NCBI GenBank assembly: GCA_013396635.1
Contig: WBMW01005080.1
Coordinates: 124,001 to 188,000, forward strand
Length of the DNA: 64,000 bases
Reading direction: 5' to 3'
Source of the DNA: Penelope pileata
Taxonomy: Eukaryota > Chordata > Aves > Galliformes > Cracidae
The notes beneath the pieces are model-generated. The model had not been told where the DNA came from. It saw only the letters and a list, made by a program, of their open reading frames with translations, and made no database searches. The translations under genes were made by a program, and so were the position numbers. Positions 25,901-37,059 of the stretch are shown here, piece after piece (positions within the stretch are counted from its first letter, which is position 1; each line of letters begins with the position of its first letter).

Positions 25901-27600
25901 TTGCAGCCGTGGAGAAGACACACACAAGAGAACATCGCAGAGATAAAAAGACATTGAGTGATACAGTAATAAGAACTTATTTGTTGCCCTGTGCAAAATT
26001 CTGTTTAAAAAAAAGTTTAAAAACATAAATCCAAACTGGGAGAGGTGTGAAAGGGAGTACCATTAGGGTGTAGAGAAAATAAATTGTTGAGAAAATAAAT
26101 CGTTGTAGAATTGTTATATTGTTCTGTCTACAATATTTAGGAGAGATATGACTAATGTCTGTAAATGGGGTTGGAGGGAGGAGTCATACAGAACAAGCAG
26201 TCCTAGAACAGCAGATGGAGCAAAACTCCTGTGGCAATAGGTGGCTGGAGTCCAGCAGAATCCAAACCTAGGAACCCAGACCCTAGGAGGTCATGTGGGC
26301 AAGTTCATGTGCTCACACTCTCTCAAGTGCAGCTCGCACAAAGAGTGAAGGATGTTCCACATGGATGGAGAACCTCAGCACCATGCAAACCTGTCTATAG
26401 TCACAGTTTTAATTGGTTTCAGGTTTTAGCCCAAATACTTCCTTGAGTGAGAACTCACTGTTTACTGAGTTAGCAGGTTCAGGTCTTAGATGGAAGTCAC
26501 TTTATAAAGAAACTAGAATAAACGGAAAGTGACTGAAGATATTCAAGTGACACTGTTGTATTGAAAATATAGTTGTATAAATAAATGAGCTTTATCAGTT
26601 TGCTGGTACCTCCAGCAATGTTGACATTTGCATTCCGCTCTCCTACCTCCATCAAACTTTAGTTCTATTAAAATAATGAATTCTCATACTGATATTCGCC
26701 TCTTAGCATGAGGCATTTAGAACAAGCCAACACATTTCCGGGGATGAATTTTGGAAGTCTATTAAGATGCACAGATTTTAAAAGGAGAAATCTGTACAGA
26801 TGTCGTGGGTTAGAGATTTCTCTTTTTATCAGTTCTCATAAAACATGTCCACATATGCTGTGTTTTCCAATAGGAAAAAGAAGCACAAATCCTATTGGGA
26901 TCACCAGCAGTGTCTGATGTCCAAAGGCGGATATTTTATTTAAATGATCTTATACTGCTCAGTAGGGAATGCCATTTTCATTGTGTTTACAAACATGTTA
27001 GCATTCATTAAAATGTTTTTGTGCTGCCCGTAAGATATGTATTTTAAAAGGCATATTTGTGAAGAACTTCAGAGCAGCAGAATTTTTTAAGCCCAATCAT
27101 TTGACATATGCTATTTCGCAGTGAAGCTTCCATTGCAGAGAGCCGTTAACACTGAAGAACAACCAGACTATAATGTACAACAAAATTGTTGTTGCTTTAT
27201 AACTTTCTGGGCTATTTTTGAAGTCAGGATGACATCAGGATGTGACATACTGTGGTACAATCTGAGCGGTTGGGTTCCCCACTCAACCCCATGCCTTGCT
27301 TGTATTTGTTGTTGGCATCTCATCAACATCGTCACTTCCTTTCAATGAATTCTGCTTAAATGACTTCAAATCAAACAGATCTGTGTTAGTTTTGACATCG
27401 TCAGTTTTTATAAAATATTCATTAAGTCCTTTGGTATGTTATGCTCTGAAGTCTGTTTATCTTCCCAAATTTTTCTACGGGGCAGAGATGCACTTTGTGA
27501 AGGCAGGAGAATGGTTTTAAATGCTCAAAAAAGGGAGCATCCTCGTTCCATATTTAGATATTTTCATATTAAAAACTTATTCTATTCACGTCACCTGTTT
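22920..27600. other. Unique AT-rich sequence, no gene seen
   Basis: No gene is supported. Landmarks are a 16-bp tandem duplication at 26,073-26,104 and a somewhat GC-richer segment at about 24,480-24,620 that begins with TATATAAG. Frames near 25,720-26,030 overlap on both strands and have no recognisable domain. Confidence 0.55.
26073..26104. repeat. 16-bp tandem duplication
   Basis: GAGAAAATAAATTGTT is followed directly by GAGAAAATAAATCGTT, with one mismatch. A local replication-slippage event. Confidence 0.85.
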
Positions 27601-27868
27601 TTCAGTATGAAAGCTGCTCCGAAAGTGCTGCCTTCTATTTTATTATGTTGGCCCATGTCCGACATGTAAGTGTGAATGAAGCAAATGGTGGAACTGAATT
27701 CCTCCGTGTGGAAAAAATGGCACCCGCTGACATTCATTGACACTTGCTGAATGTTTCTGGAGACCAAACAGTGGCTGTGAGTATAGTGAGGGGTGGGTGC
27801 TGTGTTTCAGCAGTGGCAACAGTGATGGTGGTCACCTCCGCTGGGGCAGATTTTTAGGAGCATGGCAT

Positions 27869-27990
27869 ACTAAATATGAATACTAAATTCATCCCATTCA
27901 CTTCGAGGTGAATTCTGTCCTTTTATTTATTTATTTATTTATTTTTAAATATTTAAGTATTGTCACAGATCATCTTTAAAAATCCTTTAG
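27869..27990. other. Insertion inside the deleted mariner, origin unknown
   Basis: Sequence matching the long mariner copy stops at GAGCATGGCAT and resumes near CTTTTGTTCACTGC. The roughly 120 bp between has no counterpart in the long copy. It contains ATACTAAAT-type words twice at its left edge and a TTTA run near its middle. I could not define a target duplication or recognise a family. It could be a small retroposed piece or repeat-driven expansion. Confidence 0.55.
27921..27945. repeat. (TTTA)n microsatellite
   Basis: About five to six TTTA units, lying inside the insertion carried by the short mariner copy. Confidence 0.85.
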
Positions 27991-28169
27991 CAGATACTGT
28001 CTTTTGTTCACTGCTGGTGAAAATGCACAGCTCTTGGTGGTGACTGTGCTGAAAAAGAGTTGTTTGTAGCTGAGAATGTGTTCTATCAAATACGGTTATT
28101 ATTCTCTCCGTATCTGTTGTAGTTTCCACAGAAATAAATAGGAGGCATTACTTTGGGAGCAACCTATGT

Positions 28170-29430
28170 ATAAACAGCTCTCCACTGATGAGCCAGGAGG
28201 ACCTGTGGAGATCAGGTAAAGAGTGCAGAAGAATGATGATGATGTAATAGATGCAAAGCAGAAAAGCATGGAGTGAAATGGAAGAAAAGCTCGTAGGGAA
28301 TATAGGAAAAAAAAAAGTAGAACACAGGTTATTCACCTTCAGTCCTTCAGAAAACATCACTGAATATTGATTATTTGTATTCTTCTTCTGCCTACAGGCA
28401 CTAATCACTACTTTCAAGGAAGAGAGAATAGTGTTTATGTGCTATAGGGGAACATAGTGGTCATCTTGTGTGAAAGTGCAGTAGTAAGGAAAAGTGCAGA
28501 ACTGAGCACAGAAGGAACATGAAGAGGTTCGTACATAGAAAAAAATAGCCACAGAGAAACCCAATGGTTGCTAAAAACGTACATGTCCTAAATGTGACAG
28601 AGTTGCATTTCTTGATATTTAAATCAAATTATTCTGTTTAAGCAATGACCCAACACTGCATAATCAATTACTTCAGCAGAATGACATTTTCAGACAAATT
28701 CAGCCACAAAAAAAGAAACTTCCATGCAATATCTGGAATTCAGGGCTAACATTACTATGATATATGTGTCCTTAGAGCTGATTTCCAAAATCAGAGCTAG
28801 CTGAAGAACAGATTTTGTGCAAAATGAAAATATTTTTTGTTTAGGTACAAAATGCAATATTCAATAATTTTTCTAAAAAAATTTAAAAAATAATTTTGAG
28901 GTGACATTCTTCTAAAATCTCATTTATGATCACCTTAAGCTTTTCTTTCAATAAATTTGAATAAATTTTTAGGTACTTTTAAAGCATATTTGTATTTTGA
29001 AATTAATATACATAAATATATTCTTAAAAAGCAGAACATTCATAATGAAAAATCAAAAAAGGATTCTTAAACATTTTAAAGTGTTTTTCAACAATCTTTC
29101 ATTAGATATTTTTAGTCAAAATGACATCTCACGTAGGAAAACTGTCATATTTCTTATGACCAATTCTGTCTTAAATAAAAAAGTTCATGGCCTAAAAAAT
29201 TGATTCAATTTTAATATATTATCAGGACACTGCAGTTCCTACTTATTTCAGAGGACTCAAGAATCCAGCTTAAGTTACCAATAAACCACGTCCATGTTTC
29301 AAGCAGCAGGTATCCAGGTCTTTGACGCTACCACAGTAGTATCATTGGGGATTTCTCTGCAGTAGAGGAATTTCAGGTTGATATATGGTTTTCTTTCAGT
29401 CCTACCCCAAAGCTGCTTGTTGAGGCAAGA
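28170..29430. other. Unique, strongly AT-rich sequence, no gene seen
   Basis: Long runs of A/T words, especially at 28,840-29,220, give only short chance frames. Nothing is recognisable. Confidence 0.55.
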
Positions 29431-29434
29431 AGGG

Positions 29435-29446
29435 GATGATGATGAT
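29435..29446. repeat. (GAT)4 microsatellite
   Basis: Four GAT units followed by GAGG. Confidence 0.8.
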
Positions 29447-29484
29447 GAGGAAAAGAAAACACAGTCAAGTGATGCATGAGCTTT

Positions 29485-29529
29485 TAAATTATTATCATTA
29501 TTATTTATTTATTTATTTATTTATTTTTT
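29485..29529. repeat. (TTA)n/(TTTA)n microsatellite
   Basis: ATTATCATTATTA passes into about six TTTA units and then a T-run. It directly abuts the GC-rich segment that follows and could be the AAAT-rich tail of a minus-strand retroposed fragment or a pyrimidine tract before an exon. Confidence 0.8.
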
Positions 29530-29536
29530 AAACTCT

Positions 29537-29617
29537 AAGGTTTGGAATCGGCCAGCTCCCCATTACCGAGCCCGGAAGGAATCGGGGGAACTACAGCGCA
29601 GGGTCATGGAGCTCTTA
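29537..29617 (+). other. GC-rich 80-bp island with an open frame, identity unknown
   Basis: Between the TTTA repeat and a CR1 tail lies a sharply GC-rich segment with about five CpGs in 80 bp, unlike anything nearby. One plus frame is open through all of it and encodes VWNRPAPHYRARKESGE and ten more residues before a TAG at 29,621-29,623, just inside the CR1 tail. CTCTAAG after a T-rich tract precedes it, a passable but weak splice acceptor. The only donor-like word, CGCAGG|GTCATG, is poor. Alternatives are a retroposed mRNA or repeat fragment read on the minus strand with the TTTA block as tail, or an unknown LTR piece. I do not recognise the protein. Confidence 0.35.
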
Positions 29618-29680
29618 TCATAGAATGACAGAATCATTAAAGTTGGAAAAGACCTCCAAGATCATCAAGTCCAACCATTC
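29618..29680 (-). mobile_element. CR1 LINE 3' tail, short
   Basis: TCATAGAATGACAGAATCA is the reverse of the ATTCTATG/ATTCTGTC octamers that end CR1. It is followed by AGTTGGAAAAGACCTCCAAG and ATCATCAAGTCCAACC, the standard CR1 3' untranslated words. Only about 60 bp remain, so it is a severely 5'-truncated insertion, as is usual for CR1. It carries no coding sequence. Confidence 0.88.
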
Positions 29681-29689
29681 TTTTCTGTT

Positions 29690-30939
29690 CCAAATTTGAT
29701 GCCCTGATATAAATCTTCATACATAACCTGAACAGCCAGAAGTGCCAATGCTAAAATACATTTAGAGAGCTGGGATGTTCTCTTGTTATAAATTGCATTG
29801 CATGGAATGATCTTTAGGGCAGATATTTCTTCCGGTTGGTAACTGTGATCTTTTTTATCCTCTGGCTGAAATGACTACTACCAGAATTGTCCCATTATAG
29901 GGGATTTCCACAAAGACTGATTACCTTCAAAATATTTTTTACCATCTCCTCTGGCTTTGCCCCAAACTTGAAGTCTGGCAGAATGTTTAAATGAAGTGAA
30001 AATAATTGTAGAACTTAGTTAATTCTGTGTTATAATCCTGCTTATTTGCAAAAAATACTTATTTCCACATACTTGTCTCATGTGAGAGGTCAGATGACAT
30101 TAACTAAATTTTTTTTTCTAACATTACAGCTTAGGAATGCATGAAGCAACCACCAAATTAAAATAACTTTAGATGTAGAAGGTTGCTGAAAATATTCCAA
30201 TATTTAATTTACTTTGGAAATGATTTTTTTTTTCCCAATCAATACATATTGCTCTATAGTATTTCCATTACAACATGCAGTGCTTCACATCCAATCAATC
30301 TTTTTGGAATACTCATTTGGAGAGACGTTCTTTCAGGTATGATAAGTTTGATTTCTTAGTTTGGTACCTGGTAAAGTGTATGTAAACAGTCTAAGTGCTA
30401 TTTTCTACATGGATATTGAATGTTATGACATTGATTATTCTGCTGAGTACCTTAAATTTGTATCTTAGTTTCTTGTTTGGGGTGTATAAAATTGATAGTC
30501 CAAATTTTAAACACAAACCCCCCGTTTCACAATTATGTTTCATACAATCATATTTTATGATCTCTTCCTTTTTTATTATCATACTAGATTCCTAGGCTAA
30601 GACATATGACCTTGAGATACTCTTAAGTGAAAGAGGAGTTTCCAACTGTCAGAAATGCCCAGTTCTACCAAGACCTCAAACCATGCAGCAATTACTCCAC
30701 AGCTTGCTGAAAGGTTATGATTATATCCTGGAGATGTTAAAGTTCTTTGAGCTATTAGGACAAATGAATGCCTTTGCATAAAATTCACTTTTTAGATTAC
30801 AAATCAAGTGAAAAACAGCTTGAGCAGCAGTTAAGTCTGGACCTTCTGTTGAACGATGTTTCTTTGAAGGATTTCTTCAAATCAACAATTTTCTCTACTT
30901 TCTTTATATAATTCTTCTCCTCCTTCCTTTTTTTTTTTT
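29690..30939. other. Unique AT-rich sequence, no gene seen
   Basis: No supported gene, repeat family or RNA gene. It ends in a T-run that leads into the assembly gap. Confidence 0.55.
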
Positions 30940-30979
30940 NNNNNNNNNNNNNNNNNNNNNNNNNNNNNNNNNNNNNNNN
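30940..30979. other. Assembly gap (40 N)
   Basis: Forty unresolved bases follow a CCTTCC plus poly-T stretch, so a long homopolymer or pyrimidine repeat probably stopped sequencing. The true length is unknown. Confidence 0.95.
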
Positions 30980-33900
30980 TTTAAGCATTAATTAATGTAT
31001 GTGAATAACAAAGAATTTCATGACCTGGGGAGTAAGCTGCATCACCTTGTTGATTGCTTCACACTAGTGGAAAGTTGTTTTTTGGAACTAACATAACTAC
31101 GAGATGTAGGGAGTCGTGGGTTGGTGATGGTATGCAGAATCAGAAACAATCACTGTTCCAGAGTTCTGTGAGACTTATTATGAGCTCCTGGTTGGCAAAT
31201 GCTCCTAAAGCAGTGAAAGAATTTGTGTATGAGCCTGTCCAATGCATCCATTTAAATTCTTTGTGGAAAAAAGTAGGATTGGATTATTCTATGTAATCAG
31301 ATTCATTGAAAATCTTAAATTATTGTACTGGTTTACCACCGCTACTCATAATTTAGTGGTTAAATTCCTGTTTTGCTTTTTTTTTTTTTAACACATATAA
31401 AACTCTGTAATCCAACTTCTAAGTAAACTTGTCATCCATACCTCTAATTCTAAACTCTTTGAAGCTGGAAACATATTTATATATATTCCCAGGAGTCCAA
31501 GACAATGAAGATTTAGCCATAATTTGTTTAGATATAGCTGCAAATGAAATGCCTACTTGGCCCTCATATCATTTATTCATGAAGTGGAATGCCAGCTTTA
31601 CTCTAGATGAGCTAAAGGTTTTTTGATCTTTCTCATATCAACTTCATCAAATTTCATTTTTGCAAAACCTTTTTCCTCATTGAATTATCTAATAGAGGCC
31701 CAAGGAAGCCTGTGTATTTAAAAATGCAAGCCAAAGTAACCATCCCACGACAATTCTATTCTTGCTCTAGAGAACATCAATCCATTGTGGTCAATATGAG
31801 TTTAATGCACAACTTGAATAATATCACGTTGTGGGTGATAGGAAAAGTTAAAGATGATTATCTATCATTTTAACTGCCTGTACAAAATAAAAATTGATCT
31901 ACTTTAACATGTTGCATAACATTTTACAAGTCCTAACTAGTCTCTGAAACAACACTGATTTATGTACACAGTAAGTATTTGCATCCATCTACTTAGCAGA
32001 GAACTAAAAGAGATTAGGACCAAGGTTCAGGATGAAGTTACCTAAAGCTAAGTACTTGAATCTGTTTTTAGGATTCTAAATAAAAATGACCTAGTTTTTA
32101 GAGCTGCTGAGCACAAATACCTCCAAATAAATCTAACGACAACTATAGCTCTTACACAATGAGGAATCCAGCCACTCTTTGAAGTGCCTAACATAGGTTA
32201 AAGTATCTAGCTGATGTGCTTAAACTGAAGATGTTGGCCTAAGGAGCTTGCCACAAAACAAGCTAAGCAGTTAATCAAAGAGAGGAGTCCTGCCAGAGGA
32301 TCTGCAGACAGATCCTACACCACACAGCAGGCAGAAAACTCCATGGGACAGGGCAAGAGCAAGAGCAACAATTAGCAGGATTGCCCTTGCTCCTGCAATC
32401 TTCATGGACACCTGCACAACAGTGTAAAGTAACATACAGTGAGTCCACCTATAAGCCAGGAATTTCCCTGGGGGTTGAAGGGATGATCTTCAGCAGTATC
32501 TATGGTGCTTCTGAGTTCCTAAGTATCATCTTTTCACAGTATCTTTCTTTGCTGTATGGGCACACCCCCTAGTTTAAACCTAACAAAGATACCACTAACA
32601 TGAACACTGTTGTACTGGGGAGAACTTCTCTTTATTTGTTGTCCTGAGATGAACATATCTAAAGATACCTCTTTCCCCCTTGATTTTCTTTTCCTAGCTT
32701 CAGTCTATTTCAGAGCCATGAGCTCTTTTCCTCATGCCAGTCATGATTCCAACTGCAGTTAGAAGAAATTTATCACACATGTGCACATGAGTAAATATTC
32801 ATAGGTAATGCTCCCCTTACTCAACAGACTCTTTGCTTTTACCATATCCAGTTGTTATTCTAGTGAGGCAGAATCTAGATAATGCATCAGTATTTGTGCA
32901 TCTGACATTCATCAGAACTATATTTTACCCTTCTTTAGCCATTGTCAGTGGCTACCCTGATAACACAAGCATGTGTGAGGTGATGTTTTTCTCCCACTTT
33001 ATGAAATTTGTTGCAAAGCTTCCAAGTATGTGAAAGTTTAGGTTTTACTTCCTAAATTGATCTTGTTTTACACTGCTGAATGATCTTGCTTTGCTGTGTC
33101 ATTGCAATAATATGTACATTAATAGGCACAAAATCAGTCACAAGAATGGATTTGAACAGAAGGCATACTATTTCAACTTGATAATGATAGGGATGCTCCC
33201 ACACACATCAGGCAGTAAATTGGCTCCAGTGAGAAGCTGGAAGGTTTTATATCACATAACCGATAGGTAGAAATGGGCTTTTTTCAGCCTGTCTCAATGA
33301 AATTGTTCAATTCTGAACTCTCCCACCCTCTGCTCTGATGGAACAGAGGCAGATGAAGAGGGGCTTTGATAAGCCAAATGTTACTAACCCCATGTCTCAG
33401 TTACTTCTGACAGTTGGACTCTATTGTGTTTATGTGCAGGGAATGAAGACTGCAGTGGAAACATGATCAGTATTTCCACGTCTTCTTCTAATATGAATTT
33501 CCTATTTATTTGATTCTGATGGGTCTTTCCCTTGAGATCCTTGCCAAATGGACCCATAAGAGGAAAACAGTCTTTGCAATCTCTGGGTCATTTGTCACAA
33601 TCACCATATCCTGGAAGCTCAGCTCTGCAGAGATGGAGCTTGGTAATGGAAGAAAGTCTCTGGATGCCAAAGTAGAAATGGAGAGAAACAAGAGAATCAG
33701 ACTGCTTTTTGAAGAAGGGCTCAGCAAAGTCATAAGTATAAAGTCCTGTATCCCTAAAGTCTGAATGACACGGACTAAGCACTGTTTTTGACTGTGCACT
33801 GAAGTAGTCCTGCAGTTTAGTACTGTTAGGTAATAGTGGAGATGAAAGCTCTATGTTTTTGACACAGCATTTCAATGCGATCTCAGCAAGGGTATTTGGC

Positions 33901-34150
33901 CTTTGTTTCCCTGGAAATGAATGCATAACGCTGCCTTTTCACCTCACACATGTGATTCTCCATGTTGCTGGGACAGGAACAATCAGCCTATTTAGATATA
34001 TAATGTTCAAAAATTGCTCAGGCTATTCCTCAGGCTGGATATTTTAACAACATCTCTTCCCTCAGACAGCCATGCAGATGGGGGTTCTGGTTCATCACTG
34101 TCACTCAAGGAGTGCAAGAGAGGCTTCCCCTGCTTTGTCTGGTTGTAATT
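30980..34150. other. Unique sequence, no gene seen
   Basis: The minus frames at 33,506-33,799 and 33,588-33,926 (97 and 112 codons) and the plus frame 33,510-33,764 overlap each other. None shows a domain or initiation context that I would trust. A T-run lies near 31,380. No recognisable repeats. Confidence 0.5.
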
Positions 34151-34154
34151 CAGT

Positions 34155-34245
34155 ATATAATAATAGGAACAGTTAGCACTTCTCTCCTACTTTACAGTCT
34201 GCAGAACACAATATAAATATTAGCTAATTAACTCACCCTGGTCAG
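34155..34245 (+). mobile_element. MIR-type SINE relic
   Basis: The words AACAGTTAGCACTT, CTACTTTACAGTCTGCAGAA, CACAATATAAATATTAGC and TAATTAACTCACCCTGG follow in the order of the MIR body (agcactttacagtctgcaaagcactttacaaatattagctaattaatcctcac). This is one of the clearer MIR matches in the window. It is non-coding and probably amniote-ancestral in age. The 3' core is lost or too diverged to see. Confidence 0.65.
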
Positions 34246-34249
34246 GACA

Positions 34250-37055
34250 ATGATTGTCACATGTTTGCCCAGGAACATACAATAGGGCTGGGATATTCAC
34301 ACGGGCCTAAGGGATCTCCCTGCCCAAATCATGCTGCATGTCAAGGGGAGGTGGACGCTGATTCCCTAAGGTACCCTTGAAAAACTGAGCTCTAAAAGAT
34401 CATGTCTGCAGTCAATTTAGCATACAATTAAGCATTTGCACAAAGCAAATAGCACCAGAAGTGCTCAAATGTAATCCTGCCCCCTTGTTAGAACACGCTC
34501 GGCTGTTTGGCATTATGTAGAATGACTGTCACCAAGGCGCTTTGAAGTCACCAGCGTTAATGCAAACATGCACAGGTACAAATAATTCAGCAGCAGAACA
34601 CTGATGCTAACCAAGTTTCTTACGCCATGTATGATCCTGAAGATTTGGGGATCATATTTTATTCTATTTATTCTCCACACAAAAGGTGCTTTACAAAATC
34701 TGCTAAATAGCTATGCCTGCTTAGTGGGCCCCAGGAACAGGCCTTGCACACGTCTCAGCAGAAGTCTGTGGCTTCAGCTCTCAGCTCCTCTGTTCTCTTT
34801 CATCAGCAGCTGGTCTCTGAATGGGTGTCAGAGACTGATCTCTTTGCTTTGCTTAGGCTGCAGGATTGTTTCTCTTCTGGTCTGCAGAGATCTGTCAATA
34901 TTAGCTTAAATGTAGGTTCTTTTTCTCTTGTGAATAGAAAAGATAATAATTCTCCCTCCTGATGGTGGCTTAGAGCACTTCAGATTATCCCTTGTTATTT
35001 CTTTGCAAAAAGAAATGTATATTCTCTCTTCATAAGAATTATAGCAGTTAACAATCCTCAGGCTCAAACTTTGTCCCATGAAGAACTAACATCAATGGGA
35101 GTTAGCAATATCTGCTAAGGGTAGAATTAGGATTCTCACAGAAATCTTTAGGTTCAAATAAGACAATCTTCCCTGGTGTAACCACAGCAGTTCTCGTGTC
35201 CAACATAGTGCTTCTAAATGATATCTTGGTCGAACATAGCTTTGAAAGTAAGACATTTTTTTTTTCTCTTTAGGCCACATGCTTTTTCTATCTATAGGTC
35301 TCTGCCCTGCAGAGCAAAGACTTGGATGTCAGGAGTTCTGGAGGACGCATCAGGCTGTTTATTTGTTTGTCCCCATTTTGGTCTTGTTTTCCAGATTATT
35401 TCTTGGCCTTCCAGGGGTGGATTCAAAGTTAGCAGTTTAGAAAAAAAGTCAGTTCAATTATTAATGGTTTGTGTTGTGTACAGTCTTTGTACGGTTACTA
35501 GTTATTTGTATAACTAGTTAGCCTATTCACTGGTATTCCCTGACAAACTTTACATGTCTAATTTGCATGCCTAAGTTGGGAGACTGGTATTCCTCAGCTT
35601 CCAATACAGCTAATGAAGAGAGCATCTCCTCTTGAGGAAAATCTGGGCCACATATGTAAATTTCCTGCCTGAAACATTTTCAAGAAGCCTATGCTAGAAC
35701 CAAAGACAGAGCAGTCTTCTAGCTCAAGCACCTAAAGAAGTGCTTTGCCCTACATATGCAGAATGAGAAAGCCCCTACACATAACGTACCTTGTCATTTG
35801 GGTTAATGTCCGAGAAGAAGTTATTGATGGGCTAGAAGTGGTGTGCTAAAGTAGGATCAACACAACATCAGGCACTAAATGATAGTCCTGCAGTCAGTCA
35901 GTCAGGCTAGGGCATGACCAGGAAATCTACTTTCTTGTGGAAAGGGTGTAAAATTATGATTCCCTCTTTTATCATCACATGTATTCTGTGCGTGGTCAAG
36001 TTGTCAGATTTTTTCAGGGTTGAAGAAGCACTGGATACACAGATTAACATTTCTGTGGCAGTTTTCAGGGCTAATGATTGTTAATTCAAAACATGTCACT
36101 CAACAAGTGGAGGCACTGGAGTTGTTCTCCCTCTATACCACTGATTTTGTTTATCTGAAAAAGGAAAACATATTTAATTTGTGGAAGAGTTAAAATTAGT
36201 ATATGATATGTTGCTGATAAAACAGTACTAATTTTTAGTGGAAGTAGGTCAAACTGCCAGGGAGAAAAACAAACAAAATAATCCATAAAATAGACAGCAA
36301 AAAGACTTGCCTGAAATGTCAAAAGAGCATTATTTTCAGCCATTAACAGCCTTGTCCTTGATCACTTTACATATCTTCTAGTTTATAGGACCAGTTGTCC
36401 AGCATGGGAGTAAGAAGCTGTTCACTGGGCAGCAGTAACAGCTATAGAAGCTCTGAGGAGAAAGCAGGCAAAAGGGTCAACTTTTCTTGATAGAGAAAGC
36501 TGAAGATTTTGACTGTCATCAGTATTTTCTCCTTGATCTATCATTCTCATTAGAAAGCCACAGGAATGGTAACAATTTCTATTTGCTATATTCTAATTTT
36601 AGCAAGTGAATATCCCATGTATTGTGCTTCTGATGTCATCTAAGTGTGTTATAGTAGACTGTAGCCTGTCTCTTTGATACGTTAAGAAATGTGGTAAATC
36701 TTCACTGTGTGTGCCAGAAAAGTGAAGGTATATCCAAAATGCCCTCTAAATTATCTGGTTATAAAGAATCTACAGGGACACTGTGTGCTCGGGCCATTCT
36801 GAGAACTGACTGCCAGACAGCAATGCACACTCTCTTCCCTCAATGAAGATCTGTAGCAAAACCCAGATATGCACATGTACAGTACTGTTAAAATGAATAG
36901 TTCCCAAAATATAAGTGCATATAATTATGGAGTATATATGTCTTACAGGATCACATTCAGATACATGTGCCTTCCACAATGAAAAATGCATTTGCAATTT
37001 TCATTTTCCCTAACTATAAATATTTGTATACCACTTAATTTAAAGATTGTATTGA
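34250..37055. other. Unique sequence with one possible old repeat, no gene seen
   Basis: No supported gene. At 35,060-35,140 ATCAATGGGAGTTAGCA and CTGCTAAGGGTAGAATTAGG again resemble half of the ancient sauropsid palindromic repeat suggested at 16,657. The similarity is weak. Other frames look like chance. Confidence 0.45.
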
Positions 37056-37059
37056 CAGA

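Larger units (their letters stand above)
27611..28165 (+). mobile_element. Internally deleted Galluhop-type mariner (non-autonomous)
   Basis: Both ends match the 6,611-7,925 element but in opposite orientation: CTGCTCCGAAAGTGCTGCCT on the left, and GGAGGCATTACTTTGGGAGC on the right. About 100 bp of the 5' untranslated part is missing just inside the left end. The main deletion removes about 775 bp of transposase. The retained 5' block ends at AACAGTG (27,818-27,824) and continues at once into the 3' block GGTCACC. In the long copy AACAGTG occurs at both deletion edges (minus strand, 7,601-7,595 and 6,824-6,818). No catalytic residues remain, so it could only have moved with an enzyme made elsewhere. 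It also carries an insertion of about 120 bp (27,869-27,990). Confidence 0.85.

Noticed and set aside
33506..33926. Overlapping minus frames of 97 and 112 codons and a plus frame of 84
   Set aside because: Three mutually overlapping frames with no domain, no signal peptide and no splice context; consistent with chance.
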